DNA of 64,000 bases, taken from contig JACAAK010000012.1 of the NCBI GenBank assembly GCA_025093985.1, positions 1,054,001 through 1,118,000 on the forward strand, given 5' to 3'. Position numbers and translations under genes: made by a program. The notes under the pieces are model-generated. The model saw only the letters and a list, made by a program, of their open reading frames with translations, ran no database searches and was not told the DNA's origin. Source of the stretch: Calvatia gigantea (Eukaryota; Basidiomycota; Agaricomycetes; Agaricales; Lycoperdaceae). Numbering within the stretch: position 1 is the first letter of the stretch; each line of letters opens with the position of its first letter. Shown here piece by piece: positions 26,218 to 36,539 of the stretch.

Positions 26218-26486
26218 ATTGTTCTGGTGGACCTGCATACCGCCCACGTTCAAGCTAGCCCACCAGAGAGGCGCATCTCAGCCAACGACGGAAGCTAAGA
26301 CTGGTTGGTATACTACAGGTTTTGCGCAGTTTCGGGACGGTGCTTCCAATTAATGTACAAAAAGATATTGGTTCTGTTCTTAATATCCCTGTTCCCCATT
26401 AATATGAAATGATTGAAATGCCATCATTGTCGGTCACTCTTCTGGGACACATTCGGCGCTAATGCCCAGGATGCAGGTAAATCTGC

Positions 26487-27466
26487 CTAAGCAGTAGCTG
26501 TCGACCCAGTGTATGCGTGGATGGTCTGATCGGCACATCCAGCAGGGGTCATGTATCCATAAGGACCCAAGTTGATGTACAAATCCCTGTTTCCAGTGGC
26601 ATCAGGGCAAACCAAGAAAGCCTGACGCGCAAGCTCGGTCAGATCCGTATTCTCATGCTGAAATGGAGTAAAGCTAACACTCACGTTGTTCTGGGGCCGG
26701 CTGACATTAGGGTCGCTCCACAGAACGGTGTCGCCACTCCAGGAGAAGGCGCCAGAAGCAGCCGGGGTCTTGGACCAACTAATCTTGAGTTTGTTCATAC
26801 TCGAATCCGTACGCGGCTCGACGACAGCATAAAGGGAGGTACCGCCGGCATTCTGGACAAGTTGGCCATTGGTAATCTGGAATTGGGCGGCGGTGTCGGG
26901 TTCTCCGAGAACAGCGTCTGAAACACTGTTGACAACCTCGGAACGGAGGTACTTATGGAAGTTGGGGTCGACCTATTATAGTATGAACGTGAAGGGGAGG
27001 TTAAACGAACTTCCTTTAGTAGTGCTTGCAGAATGAAATCTCACGTACTACAGCGCGAATGAACGAGTATCCGGGAGCGAGAGTGGTTGAGCCGCCAGGA
27101 GCAGATGATGTTGTGCTAGTTGCTCAGGGCAGTTGCGAGTGGTGCTGGTAGCTAAACGGGCTACAGCTTACCTTCCTGGGTTCGTTGTGGCTGTGGTGGT
27201 TGGCCTTGTGGTAGTAGTGCTTCCGACGCTACCAGGAAGGCATTGGGAGTACCAGTCGTTTGAATAGGTGCAGCTCCAACCGCTAGGACAAGTTGTAGGA
27301 CCAGTCCAACCGATACCTGCGCACTTTCATAGGTCTGATGTGAGCAGATCATGCTGAAATGTGACCATTAAAAACGCCTCACCTGGCCATATTGGGGAGC
27401 AGTTTGAGCGGAAACGGCGCCAGCGAACAGGAGGGCACCCGCAACAAGCGTAAGAGATTTGGACAT
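26487..27466 (-). CDS. Secreted CBM1 cellulose-binding protein with unrecognised C-terminal domain
   Basis: [21 protein letters not shown] is a classic signal peptide. A fungal family-1 carbohydrate-binding module follows, split by an intron after [30 protein letters not shown] (four Cys, aromatic W/W/Y face). Then comes a Thr/Ser linker ([12 protein letters not shown]) and a domain of about 150 residues with [38 protein letters not shown] and [20 protein letters not shown]. It ends [16 protein letters not shown]. The second domain has no catalytic motif I recognise. It may bind or modify plant cell-wall polymers. The CBM1 supports extracellular action on cellulose and a plant-litter or wood-decay lifestyle. 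Confidence 0.85.
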
Positions 27467-27823
27467 AGTGGGTTCGTGGTAACACACCGACAACCCGAGG
27501 GCTTTTTATACCTCATGTACTCTGTCTTGATAGAATTCCCCCCGTTCTACGAGTCCCTGGTATGCCGAACTTTGGGCTTTTCTTCGGACTATGAATGAAG
27601 TGGAACCATACGTAGCTGTTGAGCGGATCCTTGTGGCGGTCCAATCTCGGGGGGTGGAAACCAGGCTTGTCGCCTATTGTCGCTAGTCCAGAGGCCACAT
27701 GATACCTGCAATATAAACGATCAATCAATGTTCGAGAGCTATAAATCACAAACCAGTAGTCTATTTTTGTCGGAGTCACTTGAGAACTGGGTTCTGAGAT
27801 CTCTGAGAATCAAACTTCGGATG
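27467..27823. other. Intergenic region upstream of the CBM1 gene
   Basis: About 360 bp with no clear coding potential. The CBM1 promoter lies at its left end. Confidence 0.45.
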
Positions 27824-28393
27824 CTAACATGCCTGTCTGACCTGGGTAGCATCTATGCCTCTATCTGGCATCATGATGGTGGTGAGCTCAAGTCGGACAA
27901 GTACGTTTACTGACTGTCCGATATCCAAGAGAAGAAAGACATTACCCTCCATCAGTATTGGTTCAGAAAAGGAATTGTGGTTGATCTCCAACGTCAAGAG
28001 ATTAACCGAGTGAGTTGCGGTCGGGACTTCGTCCGCTTCGATGATGCCTAAATCTGAAACGTCCGCAAGCCAGGGGGGTAAATCTGCCGAACATTCCCTC
28101 GGGTTTACGTTTTTAACTGGTCGACATTGAAGAGGTATGGCCAGCATGGATCCAGGTGCCATAACTGCGGGAGGTACAACAGTCAAACCGTTTAAGCCTG
28201 AGGCCGATGGCTGCCGGTTGCAATGCTGGATTGGTTCTAAGCACCTATGTCCATCCCAGATGGACAGGATACAAACAGAGGAGTTAGAATTTGTTGGCCG
28301 GTGGCGATAGCCGTCCAGAGCGTTCACCAAGCGCTGATATCGCTCAGTACCTTCCACAGAAATGTGACCATTTGTCACACTTGCTCTTCCCAT
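27824..28393 (-). CDS. Hypothetical protein, divergent from the F-box gene
   Basis: An uninterrupted frame of about 190 codons from the ATG at 28393. An in-frame extension upstream would overlap the F-box gene. The product begins MGRASVTNGHISVEGTERYQ and includes CILSIWDGHRCL, ADLPPWLADVSDLGIIEADE and VFLLLDIGQSVNVLVRLEL. I recognise no family, signal peptide or long membrane helix. Two stretches of alternating hydrophobic residues suggest beta structure. Frame length argues against pure chance, but there is no second line of evidence. The start codons of this frame and of the F-box gene are adjacent and face away from each other, leaving no room for a conventional promoter. Confidence 0.35.
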   Translation of the reverse strand: MGRASVTNGHISVEGTERYQRLVNALDGYRHRPTNSNSSVCILSIWDGHRCLEPIQHCNRQPSASGLNGLTVVPPAVMAPGSMLAIPLQCRPVKNVNPRECSADLPPWLADVSDLGIIEADEVPTATHSVNLLTLEINHNSFSEPILMEGNVFLLLDIGQSVNVLVRLELTTIMMPDRGIDATQVRQAC

Positions 28394-28394
28394 T

Positions 28395-29493
28395 ATGCCT
28401 TCCTCCAACGCTCTGCCCAATGAAATACTCCTGGAAATTCTCGCTTTGCTTCGTTCCAATTGCCAGAAACCTTTGGATATATTACTGGTATCCTCCGGCT
28501 TCCATCTTTTGTTTTCTCAATTGCTCTATGGTCAACTGGAATTCAGTAACATAGCCCAGTTAACGAAGTTCGTGAGCACTTTCAGCTCTACCTCCATTCC
28601 TCAACCGATCAGACATGTAACTGTGGCTGTTTATAATGACCCACACATCGGGCTGTACACTCAGCTTCGAGACTTCTTCTTCCTTTGTGCGAGTGCGCCA
28701 GAAGCTGAAGTTGATGACTGTGGGCGCGTTGTCTTCAAGAGTCTCAAATTCCGGTTCCATACCCACTCTCAGGACGTCTCCCTGTATATGATTTATGAAG
28801 CGTTAGTCCGCGTCAAGTAAGGCTTTACTCCGACTATTCTGCCAACATTCATGATTCAAATGTACTTAGTCCCCGGACATTCACCTGGGTCGGACCGGAC
28901 CCACCCCACCATTTCTCTGCAGCAGTGTGTATTTCCACCAACCCCTCATGGTTGTCGCGTCAATGTTCTCTTTACCCCAGATTGTTCCTGCCGCTCTTTC
29001 ATACGTACTACGAGCACTGGCCACGCAGTCCAATCTCACGCAGCTCACATTATCGCACGTCAAATTCCCAGATAACGGCAAAGTCTTCTTACTCCCACGT
29101 CTCCCGTCCCTAAAGACCCTTACGCTTTCGCAAGTGATATTTTTACGACCAGATATCGTTGTAGATTTCCTAATGAAATCCGGTAAGGTTATAGATCCAG
29201 TCACGCGTACTTTTTTTGATCATCCGTTCGCAGATTCGCAATTGGAGGACATCAGGCTTGTTGATGCATACCAACAAAGTATTTGGGGCCCACGACTGCG
29301 CAGGTCGCATATCGAAGCTGCCGCACGCCACTGTGTCCAACTAGAAAGTATCGGAGAGGATGGTGCCTCCAATCGTATGGAAACTATGTTGACGGAAGTG
29401 ATGCACAGGATCCGCCGAAGTGTCGTCTGTCAGGGCAAATTTGAACGCATTGTTGGAGGGGACCGTGTTCTGAAAGACAGTATCCTCGTGTGA
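28395..29493 (+). CDS. F-box protein with leucine-rich region
   Basis: MPSSNALPNEILLEILALLRS...LDILLVSSGFHLLFSQLLY is the short N-terminal F-box used to dock substrates to SCF ubiquitin ligases through Skp1. The rest is leucine-rich (LTQLTLSHVKF, LPSLKTLTLSQVIFLRPDIV), as in the large Agaricomycete F-box/LRR families. One intron begins GTAAGG at about 28817, and at least one more is needed near 28,900-28,930. The frame then runs open to TGA at 29491. A partial copy of this gene, truncated at its 5' end, lies 3 kb downstream. Confidence 0.75.
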
Positions 29494-30359
29494 TATGCAG
29501 CCCATGACCTTCTGTGTGTTACGATTAACTCATACTATGGGTGTTATCGTGTGCAAATGGGCACTGAGCAAACGCAGTTACAGCAAGGCCAGTGGACCTT
29601 TTAGCATGCATACTAAGAAGGCTTCCTACAGGGGAACTGGCCGTGTATCCATCCTTGTGAAAAATGCAGAATTAGGAGGTTATTCAACTGGTCGGATTCT
29701 TCCAGCTGAAGTACTGGTGACGGCTGAACCCGTTTATGCGTGTGGGTCCACGGGGGTTCCCGAACGAAAATGGTTACACTCGACGATTCCGCGCAACGCA
29801 CCTGCTGTTACTATCCCAGCCAGAGCGTCCTTACACGGGAATAATCAAGAATCGCAAGCAGATAAGTAGCAACATGTAAGTTCAGCTCGTCTGCACATTC
29901 ACATTCAAAATCTGACTGCATGGCCATATCCCACCGCCATCACCTCAAGCGTTCTCAGGGGCCGCAGTTCCCGGGATTATGGGATTGCGACTATAGTCAA
30001 GAATCCTGGTTACGATAATCCGGATAACTATTTCGATAATCTCGGATTATATAATTATCCCAGCACTCCCGGTCAAAGTGGAGTATCTTGATTATCATAA
30101 TCCAGGATAATCCAGGTTGAACACACAATAATCCTGGTAGCATAATCAGGTTTATTCTTGATTAACAGGGTTTTACAAGATAATTCTAGCTAATCTGTAA
30201 CTAAACTATATGATTAATCAATGTTGAAACTGAGTTGCTATGACGCACGTGAGTCAGTGACAAGTATTTTCTGTCAGAGACCTACCTGGACCCACAACCA
30301 TAAACTCATGCTTGGGTTGGGAAATCCAACACAAGGAATCACATTCTAATTTTACATTC
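29494..30359. repeat. Intergenic region with AT-rich ATAATCC-motif repeat
   Basis: Bases about 29,965-30,160 carry many degenerate copies of ATAATCC/GGATTAT in both orientations, so the segment is self-complementary and could fold. The left part (29495-29869) is an open frame of 124 codons without recognisable content. Near 29,735 a GTGTGGGTCCACGGG-like stretch resembles the 3' flank of the RING/lectin repeats at 40,940 and 36,410. I see no certain gene. Confidence 0.45.
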
Positions 30360-31505
30360 GTGAATCACAACAATATATCCTTTACAAATTCTACGGAATG
30401 AGTCTCACTCATCCTCCTCATCTTCAAACAGCGCCCTATGGAAAGCCGCAACTCCATTGTATCGGAGGTTCTTCCGCCTTCTTCCTGGCAGTCTGATGGC
30501 CTCTTCGTCATCTTCTTGGTCATTGTGGCTTGGCTCGTTGCGTACAACCCAACGATAATGACGGCAGCGGTCCGCACTAACTCATGATAATCGTCTTCGC
30601 TATCGCCGTCATCTCCAGGATCGCATGCCTGATCCCATCCCTTCTCCCAACCCCCTCACGCAGGCGATCGTTCGATGATTGTGTTCACTGTCATCATCTT
30701 CACTGCAGACCAGGTCTATAATTCGGCTTTGCAATCTTAGTTTCGGTTGCAGGAATCATGTCCGTTAGCACCGTCCTCTTCGCCGTCGTCCTCTTCGTCG
30801 TCGTCCTCTTCGTCGTTGTCGTCCTCTTCGTCGTTGTCGTCCGTGAAGCTGTCTTTGTAAATCTCCTCATCCTCTTCCCCAGGGTCTGGATGGGAGCGTG
30901 AAGAGGAACCAGGGCCGTGATGTAAGCTTCTGCTCCCACACCCTCCTCCTGCTCTTTTTTGGCATCGTTCATTTCTTCGATGTGTGCTGCACCGTCAGGT
31001 CCCCGAAGTGGGAGCCTTTGACCAAATGGCCAGTTGGCGACGTCGTAGATTATATCGATCACGTCAATCCGGCGGCCAGGTAAAGCATCGTGGTTACCCT
31101 CTTCTCCACCACTGCTCCAACTATGCTCGCTGTCTTCGCCATCCTCCGAGAAGCTTGGCGTAAACCCTGCTTCCTCCGAGTCTCCCAACACACTCCCCTC
31201 CCCCGATGTAATCGTCTGTCAGGTCTATCTCGCCGAAAGGCTGTCCATGTAATGTGTCAATGTTAGCATCACCGTCACCGTCTTCATTTTCGTCTTCGTC
31301 TTCTTCGTCATCATCATCCTCGGAGTCTGAGTCAATTCACACCTGGATTATCACATGTATATCCATCCCAGATCTCTCTCAACCTCCTTCCAAGGAAATT
31401 TGGCCCTATATCACTCCCATCGCTGCAGTCGCCCTCATCGTCCCCATCATCCAACCTGGCATGCCCAGTATACTCGTGATGACAATTCGTGCACACTCCA
31501 ATCCA
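30360..31505 (-). pseudogene. Truncated RING-gene copy (acidic tail and distal part)
   Basis: Read on the minus strand, this matches the distal half of the RING gene at 45.3-46.4 kb: GDSEEAGFTPSFSEDGEDSEHSW, IDVIDIIYDVANWPFGQRLPLR, and the terminal acidic FEDEEDE segment. Frames are broken, and a CCTCTTCGTCGT microsatellite (about 30,775-30,845) has expanded in the middle. The copy stops near 31505, inside the CxxC-containing region, where an F-box copy begins in the opposite orientation. No RING domain remains, so it cannot encode the full protein. Confidence 0.75.
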
Positions 31506-32330
31506 CATCTCTGTTTATAATGATCCACGCCCTGGGCTATACACTCAGCTTCGAAATTTCTTCTCTCTTTGTGCGAGTGCACCGGAAGCTGAAGTTGATG
31601 ACTGTGGGCGCGTTGTCCTCAAGAGTCTCAAATTTCGATTTCATACCCACTCTCAGGACGTATCCCTGTATGTGATTCATGGAGTGTTGGTTCGCGTCAA
31701 GTAAGGTCTTACTTCAGCTATTCCGGATGATTTCATAATTCAAGTGCACTTAGTCACCATTTCTCTGCAGCGGTGCGTATTCCACCAATCACTCGTATAT
31801 ATAATTAGTGTTCAACGCATTCTCTATTCTGGATCGATCCCGCCGCTCTTCCATATGCACCACGAGCGGTGGCCACGCACTCCAATCTCACCCAGCCCAC
31901 ATTATACCCAGATAACAGCGAAGTCTTCTTGCTCCCACGCTTCTCGTCCTTGAAGACTCTTACGCTTTCGCAAGTGACATTCCTACGACCAGACATCATT
32001 GCGAATTTTCTTATGAAATCCGGTAAGGTTTTTGGCCTAGTTGCACGTACTTCCCTTGATCATCTATTAGCGGATTTGCAATTGGAGGACATTCGACTTA
32101 TTGACGCATACCAACAAAGCACTTGGGGTCCGAGATTGCACAGGTCGCATATTGAAGCCACCGTACGTCACTATGTCCAACTAGAAGTACCGGAGAGGAT
32201 GACGCTTGAAACTCCCAATCATATGGAAAACATTTTAACAGAAGTGTTGCACAAAATTCGCCGTAATCTGTTAGGGCAAATTCGAACGCATTATCGGAGA
32301 GGACCGTGATCCGAGAGACAGTATTCTTGT
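31506..32330 (+). pseudogene. 5'-truncated duplicate of the F-box/LRR gene
   Basis: Homology to the F-box gene starts at TGTTTATAATGA (about 31511, matching about 28,628) and runs through CASAPEAEVDDCGRVVLKSLKF, LKTLTLSQVTFLRPDI, QLEDIRLIDAYQQSTWGPRL and HKIRRN. The F-box itself is missing and replaced by RING-gene sequence. Internal deletions (for example LTLSHVKFPDN reduced to LYPDNS) and frame changes are present. This is a decayed segmental duplicate rather than a working gene. Confidence 0.8.
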
Positions 32331-32344
32331 GTGGCACACAGCCC

Positions 32345-32600
32345 ATGAAATATTCAACAGGACAAGGTCTTGTTCATTATTTTCGCCCCCAGACAGCACC
32401 CTATGGCGAATCGCAGTTCCATTTCGCCTAGGATTCCCCGGCCCCTTTCCAGTAGGCCCGATACCCCCTCCCCCCACCTCCTCTTGGACCACTTGATCAT
32501 CATCGTTCGGCTCCTTGTTACAACCCGATGATGGGCCACGCAGACTACACCCTACCGACGACACTTGGATAGGTCTGGTTGTCGCCTTCCCGCACCCGTA
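32345..32600 (-). pseudogene. RING-gene fragment (terminal acidic exon), minus orientation
   Basis: CAGCACCCTATGGCGAATCG and its surroundings match the 3' end of the RING gene near 45,330 in the same orientation. It is short, and its frame is broken. It meets a second fragment of opposite orientation at about 32,600. Confidence 0.6.
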
Positions 32601-32604
32601 ACCG

Positions 32605-32935
32605 AAGACGACAGGCCAAGTTATAGACTTGGTTGACAACGAAAATGATGACAATGGAAATAATCATTAAATGATCGCCTCAGGCGAGGACGTTGGGAGG
32701 AGGGGTGAGATTGGGTGTGCCCCGAGAACCTGGAAATGGTAGTGATAGCAAAGGCCATGCCGGCCATCATCGCCGCTGGGGTGTAGTCCGCGTGGCCCAT
32801 CGTCGGGTTGTGCACGAAGAGCTAAACGATGACCAAGAGGAGAAAGAAACCACCAGACCCAAGAAGAGGGGGAGAAATCTTAGACGCACAGCTTTTCATA
32901 CGGCGCTGTTTGAGGACGAGGAGGATGGGTGAGAC
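32605..32935 (+). pseudogene. RING-gene fragment (acidic tail end), plus orientation
   Basis: It corresponds to bases about 40,498-40,850 of the other plus-strand RING copy: a CCAAGxTATAGACTTG start, LRRRTLGGGVRLGVPREPGN-like coding, a VVHEE segment and the final LFEDEEDG. The gene upstream of this point is absent. It runs tail to tail with the lectin-like gene at 33243-33719, repeating the arrangement seen at 39-42 kb. Confidence 0.7.
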
Positions 32936-33242
32936 CCCTTCCACAGAACTTGTATAGGATATATTGTTGTGGTTTGTGGGTGAAGAATCAGAAAGTGATT
33001 CGACGTGTTGACCTTCACCGTAACAAGAGCCCTGGTGATGACGAACTCTGTTTACGCATGTGGGCCCGCGTGGGTCCCAACAGAAATGAGCGCCAATACT
33101 TGCCAACTAACGCCATATAAGCTTAACTGGCAACCTAGGCTCAGCGTTTTCACGCCAGAATGATCAAAGAAACACTGGTACACAAATTCTGTTCACTCGT
33201 AGATACATCCATATGCAAACACTTGACTAGCCGTATTCCACT

Positions 33243-33719
33243 TCAAGAAATGGTAACTTGAGTATTCAACACACCGCCTGCAGCATTGACAGTGATACTG
33301 ATGGTCTCCGGGATGGCAGGATCAATGATCTGGAAGAAATTATCCTGGGTCCAGTACTGCCCCTGCACATTGAAATCCCCCCCGCCGTAAAACTGCGGGA
33401 GCACAGTGGCCGCACTCGCCGGGAGGGCGGGCGGCAAGCCTCCCGCGACACCAATCCACTTTGTGTTATTGGAGCTCCAATACCCGAAGGCAACGATGTA
33501 ACCGACTTCATTGACGCCGGCCCGTTTGATGCGAAGCGCACCAGAAGTGCCGACAACGCCGTTTTCGGAGACAAGGGTGAAGGTTTTTGGAGCACTATCA
33601 AACTCCCAGTTTCCATTGGCACCTGTGACTCCCGGGGCGTTGTAGATGACGGCTTCGGCGACTTGACGAGGCTGGGAGGTCTCATTTTTGATGGTGACGT
33701 TGAAGGAGAGGGCTGCCAT
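33243..33719 (-). CDS. Fruit-body-lectin-like beta-sandwich protein, copy 1
   Basis: A single-exon 158-codon frame, MAALSFNVTIKNETSQPRQV to LNTQVTIS. The repeated pattern GTSGALRIKR...GYIVAFGYWSSNN.KWIGVAGG...VLPQFYGGG...YWTQ resembles the fungal fruit-body lectin family (GTSGTLRF, ATFG, INQQYY), a beta-sandwich related to actinoporins. No signal peptide is present, as usual for cytosolic fungal defence lectins. Similarity to copies 2-4 is strong over the full length. A TATA box (33844-33851, minus strand) lies about 125 bp upstream of the ATG. The lectin assignment is by remembered family pattern and is moderate. Sugar binding or toxicity is not shown. Confidence 0.7.
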   Translation of the reverse strand: MAALSFNVTIKNETSQPRQVAEAVIYNAPGVTGANGNWEFDSAPKTFTLVSENGVVGTSGALRIKRAGVNEVGYIVAFGYWSSNNTKWIGVAGGLPPALPASAATVLPQFYGGGDFNVQGQYWTQDNFFQIIDPAIPETISITVNAAGGVLNTQVTIS

Positions 33720-34110
33720 GATTTAGATCCTGTAAGTCAGGATGGTCAGAAATGGACTCGGTGGGAGGGACACGAGGAGAGGACTGACTGTTCTGAATGT
33801 AATGCCCAGATAGGTCTGGCTTTTGAAGGAGGCCATGCCCTCCCTTTTATACATTTTGATTTGCGAGCATCGCGGGGATTGTGGGGTATGCAGCACCTGC
33901 CTCGACGTACAGAATGCAGCTGCCAGTCGCTTTATTGGCGTGCTGCACACGGAGATTGCCTATTGCCCACGGAGATTGTTTATGCTTCCTACCCAACCTC
34001 CTCGCGCTCCAGCACCTACTTCGACGTCCGGAATGCAACTGCTATCAATCTAATCATGTATTGCTCACATGGATTGTTTGTGCTTCCTAGCCAGCCTCGT
34101 TGCATTTGAG
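33720..34110 (-). promoter_or_regulatory. Upstream region of lectin copy 1 with tandem module
   Basis: It carries the same architecture as the promoters of copies 3 and 4: a GATCTAAATC stretch just before the ATG, a CCAGACCTATCTGG-like site, TATAAAAGG, and further upstream repeated units around GACGTCCGGAATGCA (near 33,905 and 34,022). The units are about 107 bp apart. A 5' UTR intron ending ACTTACAG just before the ATG is possible. Confidence 0.5.
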
Positions 34111-34179
34111 GTATAAACGAATCTCGTCACGAGTACGTCAGAAGGGAGAAATGGAACCGCCATACAGACGGGGGATGAT

Positions 34180-34634
34180 AGGAAGGTGATATACAGACCG
34201 AAAAGTGTGCCCCCACCACACCCTTGTCATACCCATCATTTCTCTTGTCGTGCCCTTGCGGGTGAAATATGCCACCACCAGCCATGTTCATCGGGACTTT
34301 AGGCATAACAAGTAAGCTAGTTAGATTTCGGTGGTTGTGGTTTGAGAGACACTGCACAGGCGACGTGTTGATAGTGATATATTATCATGGTACTGTTTAC
34401 TCGATTGGTACTATCGATATATCCATGAGTGCGTTCATTCATTGGTTATTCCCGGTTCATGAACGGCACGGCGCTGATTTACTCCTTGCCGGTATATCAC
34501 CTTCCTAATTTGGTTCTGATGAACATGGTTGGTGGTGGGCGTATTTCACCCGAATGGGCACGACAAGAGAAATGATTCTTATGACAAGGGTGTGGTGAAC
34601 TTGGCATAATCTTCAGTCTGTATATCACCTTCCT
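34180..34634. mobile_element. Fold-back (MITE-like) element, 455 bp
   Basis: AGGAAGGTGATATACAGAC at 34180-34198 is exactly inverted at 34616-34634. Beyond these 19 bp, imperfect complementarity continues for over 100 bp on each side (CACCACACCCTTGTCAT, CATTTCTCTTGTCGTGCCC). A third copy of TATATCACCTTCCTAA occurs internally near 34,493. No coding capacity is seen. Target-site duplication is not obvious. It sits in the centre of the older palindrome. Confidence 0.6.
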
Positions 34635-34850
34635 AATTTGTTATGGACCAAACCTCGGCTGGCCGTTCGGGAATTGCGGCACGACAGCCTAATGGGCAGG
34701 ATTTTATGGTTTCGTAGAAATACGCCGCAGAGTGCGGCCTGGCTATTGAGTAAACGTGGGACATCGTCTGGCTCGGTCACTGGATTAGTGTTGGCGGCAT
34801 CAGTGAGTCATCGGCAAAATGCAGTGGCACTTATGCTGACTTAAACAAAA
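34635..34850 (-). pseudogene. RING-gene fragment covering the second half of the RING finger
   Basis: On the minus strand it parallels bases about 46,671-46,830 of the intact gene (region from NTNPVTEPDD to ERPAEIWS). Conserved stretches include GGACCAAA, CATCGTCTGG and TTATGGTTTCGTAGAAATACGC. Flanking RING sequence is missing and the frame is broken. Confidence 0.7.
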
Positions 34851-35640
34851 AAGACTTATTTTTACCTTATGGAATGATCGCTAAGGCGTATAAGCTGCTT
34901 AAGCTCACCTTCAGACACCTGTTCGAACGTGTTCACAGGCCCTGGAATGTGGAGAACAATCGTGCCTTCGTGATGGGAAATCGCGCGATCGTCGACTGTC
35001 GATTTGGGGTCCTTGATCATGAATGTGAGCGGCGATGTGTCATTTGTGACCAGCCCCTTCTCGAGCGAGACGATTGATATTGGACTGGGATGGCCTGTAA
35101 ACTCCGGGTTATGTCCACCACATTTCCCAACATCCATGTAAATCCATAGCATTCACAATTGCTGAATTTGATCTGCCAGGTAAAGTCATACATGGCAACC
35201 GCCATTCTGCCGGTTCAGCCAGCAGACTGACACCGGAGAGTCCTGTCACCCGCTTTAACCCAGGCCGAGGCCTGTTGCACAGCATCACGGAATTGTGACC
35301 TCCGGCTTGAAAGCTTCCTTACTTAATCGGGCTCACAGAATCCCGGCACATTTCCACCACTTGTCTGTGATTTCGTCTTCTGGAAAAAAGCCAATCTGGC
35401 GTTTCCACAAACGGAGTTCACGTCCTAGACTGCGAGCATACAGAACCCCGTGCCAAGCACCTCTCGTTTGCGCGATGACATCGGCAGCATCAGCAGTACC
35501 TGTCCCTCATCTTATTGGAGTATCAGCAACCTCATGGTGGTTCTACCCCTCGTGTCTGGGGTTTCGTGGTGGGAGTTAATTATGTTCCAATCGTGAGGAG
35601 GCTGGGTCGAACCACAAACAGGTTCCGTGAGAAATACATG
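34851..35640. other. Unassigned segment in the centre of the older palindrome
   Basis: Minus-strand frames (35017-35205 and 34862-35152) read like pieces of one protein (WQIKFSNCECYG, GHPSPISIVSLEKGLVTNDT, GTIVLHIPGPVNTFE), with a probable frame change between them. I do not recognise the family. It may be a gene remnant captured between the duplicated units. Confidence 0.35.
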
Positions 35641-35770
35641 GGATAAAAGGGAGGGCACGTTCTCCCTCGCAAAGCCAGACCTCCTGGACACTACTTTCAG
35701 AAAAGTCAGTCCTCTCCCCGCCTCCCTCTTGTCGAGCCCATTTCTGACCATTCTGACTTACAGGATCCAA

Positions 35771-36247
35771 ATGGCCTCACCCTTCATAATCACCCTCAAC
35801 AACCGGACCTCTCATCCTCGTCAAGTCGTCGAAGCTGCCATCTACAACGCCCCGGGAGTCACAGGTGCCAACGGAAGCTGGAACTTTGGTACTCCAGACG
35901 TCTTTACCCTTGCCTCCGAAGGCGGCGTTGTCGGCACTTCTGGTGCGCTTCGCATTAAACGGGTCGGTGTCAAGGAGATCGGCCATGTTGTTGCCTTCGG
36001 GCATTGGAACAATAACCGGATGTGGATCGGCATTGCAGGGGACATACCGCCTGACTCTGCGGAGACTGCGGCCACTGTGCTCCCACAGTTTTACGGCTCC
36101 GGGGGGGAATTCAATGTGGAGGGGAAGTTCTGGACCTCGGGTTTTGGCTTCGCGAGGAATAATATTCTCACCAGGGAACAGGTCACTATCGTTCTCACTA
36201 CTGTGTCCGGTGCGTTGAATGCTCTCGTCACTATCGTGAATACTTGA
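35771..36247 (+). CDS. Fruit-body-lectin-like beta-sandwich protein, copy 2
   Basis: 158 codons from the ATG at 35771 (MASPFIITLNNRTSHPRQVV) to TGA at 36245. An in-frame upstream extension to 35627 is 5' UTR by comparison with the other copies. Conserved blocks are VTGANGSWNF, GVVGTSGALRIKRVG, HVVAFGHWNNNRMWIGIAG and VLPQFYGSGGEFNVEGKFW. It diverges head to head from copy 1, with 2.05 kb between the start codons, and faces a RING fragment at its 3' end. The upstream region keeps a GGATAAAAGG box in place of a full TATA box, and a CAG acceptor-like GACTTACAG just before the ATG. No signal peptide is seen. Function is inferred only. Confidence 0.7.
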   Translation: MASPFIITLNNRTSHPRQVVEAAIYNAPGVTGANGSWNFGTPDVFTLASEGGVVGTSGALRIKRVGVKEIGHVVAFGHWNNNRMWIGIAGDIPPDSAETAATVLPQFYGSGGEFNVEGKFWTSGFGFARNNILTREQVTIVLTTVSGALNALVTIVNT

Positions 36248-36539
36248 GCTGGTGGGAGTGGAAGACGGCTAGTCAAGTAGTTGCATATGGATGTATGTAC
36301 AAGCGGACACGATTTGTATGCCAGCGTGAAACGCTGAAACTGAGCTGCTATCTGGGTTGATATGGCATAAGTTGTCGTTGACAAGTATTGGCGCTCATTT
36401 CTGTCGGGGACCCACTGGGACTCACTTGGACCCACACCCATAATCGCATTTAGTCATCACCAGGGCTCCAACGGTTGGGAAATCCAACGCGTGGAATCAC
36501 TCCCTAATTCTACACTCGCAAATCCTCGGAATATGTGAG

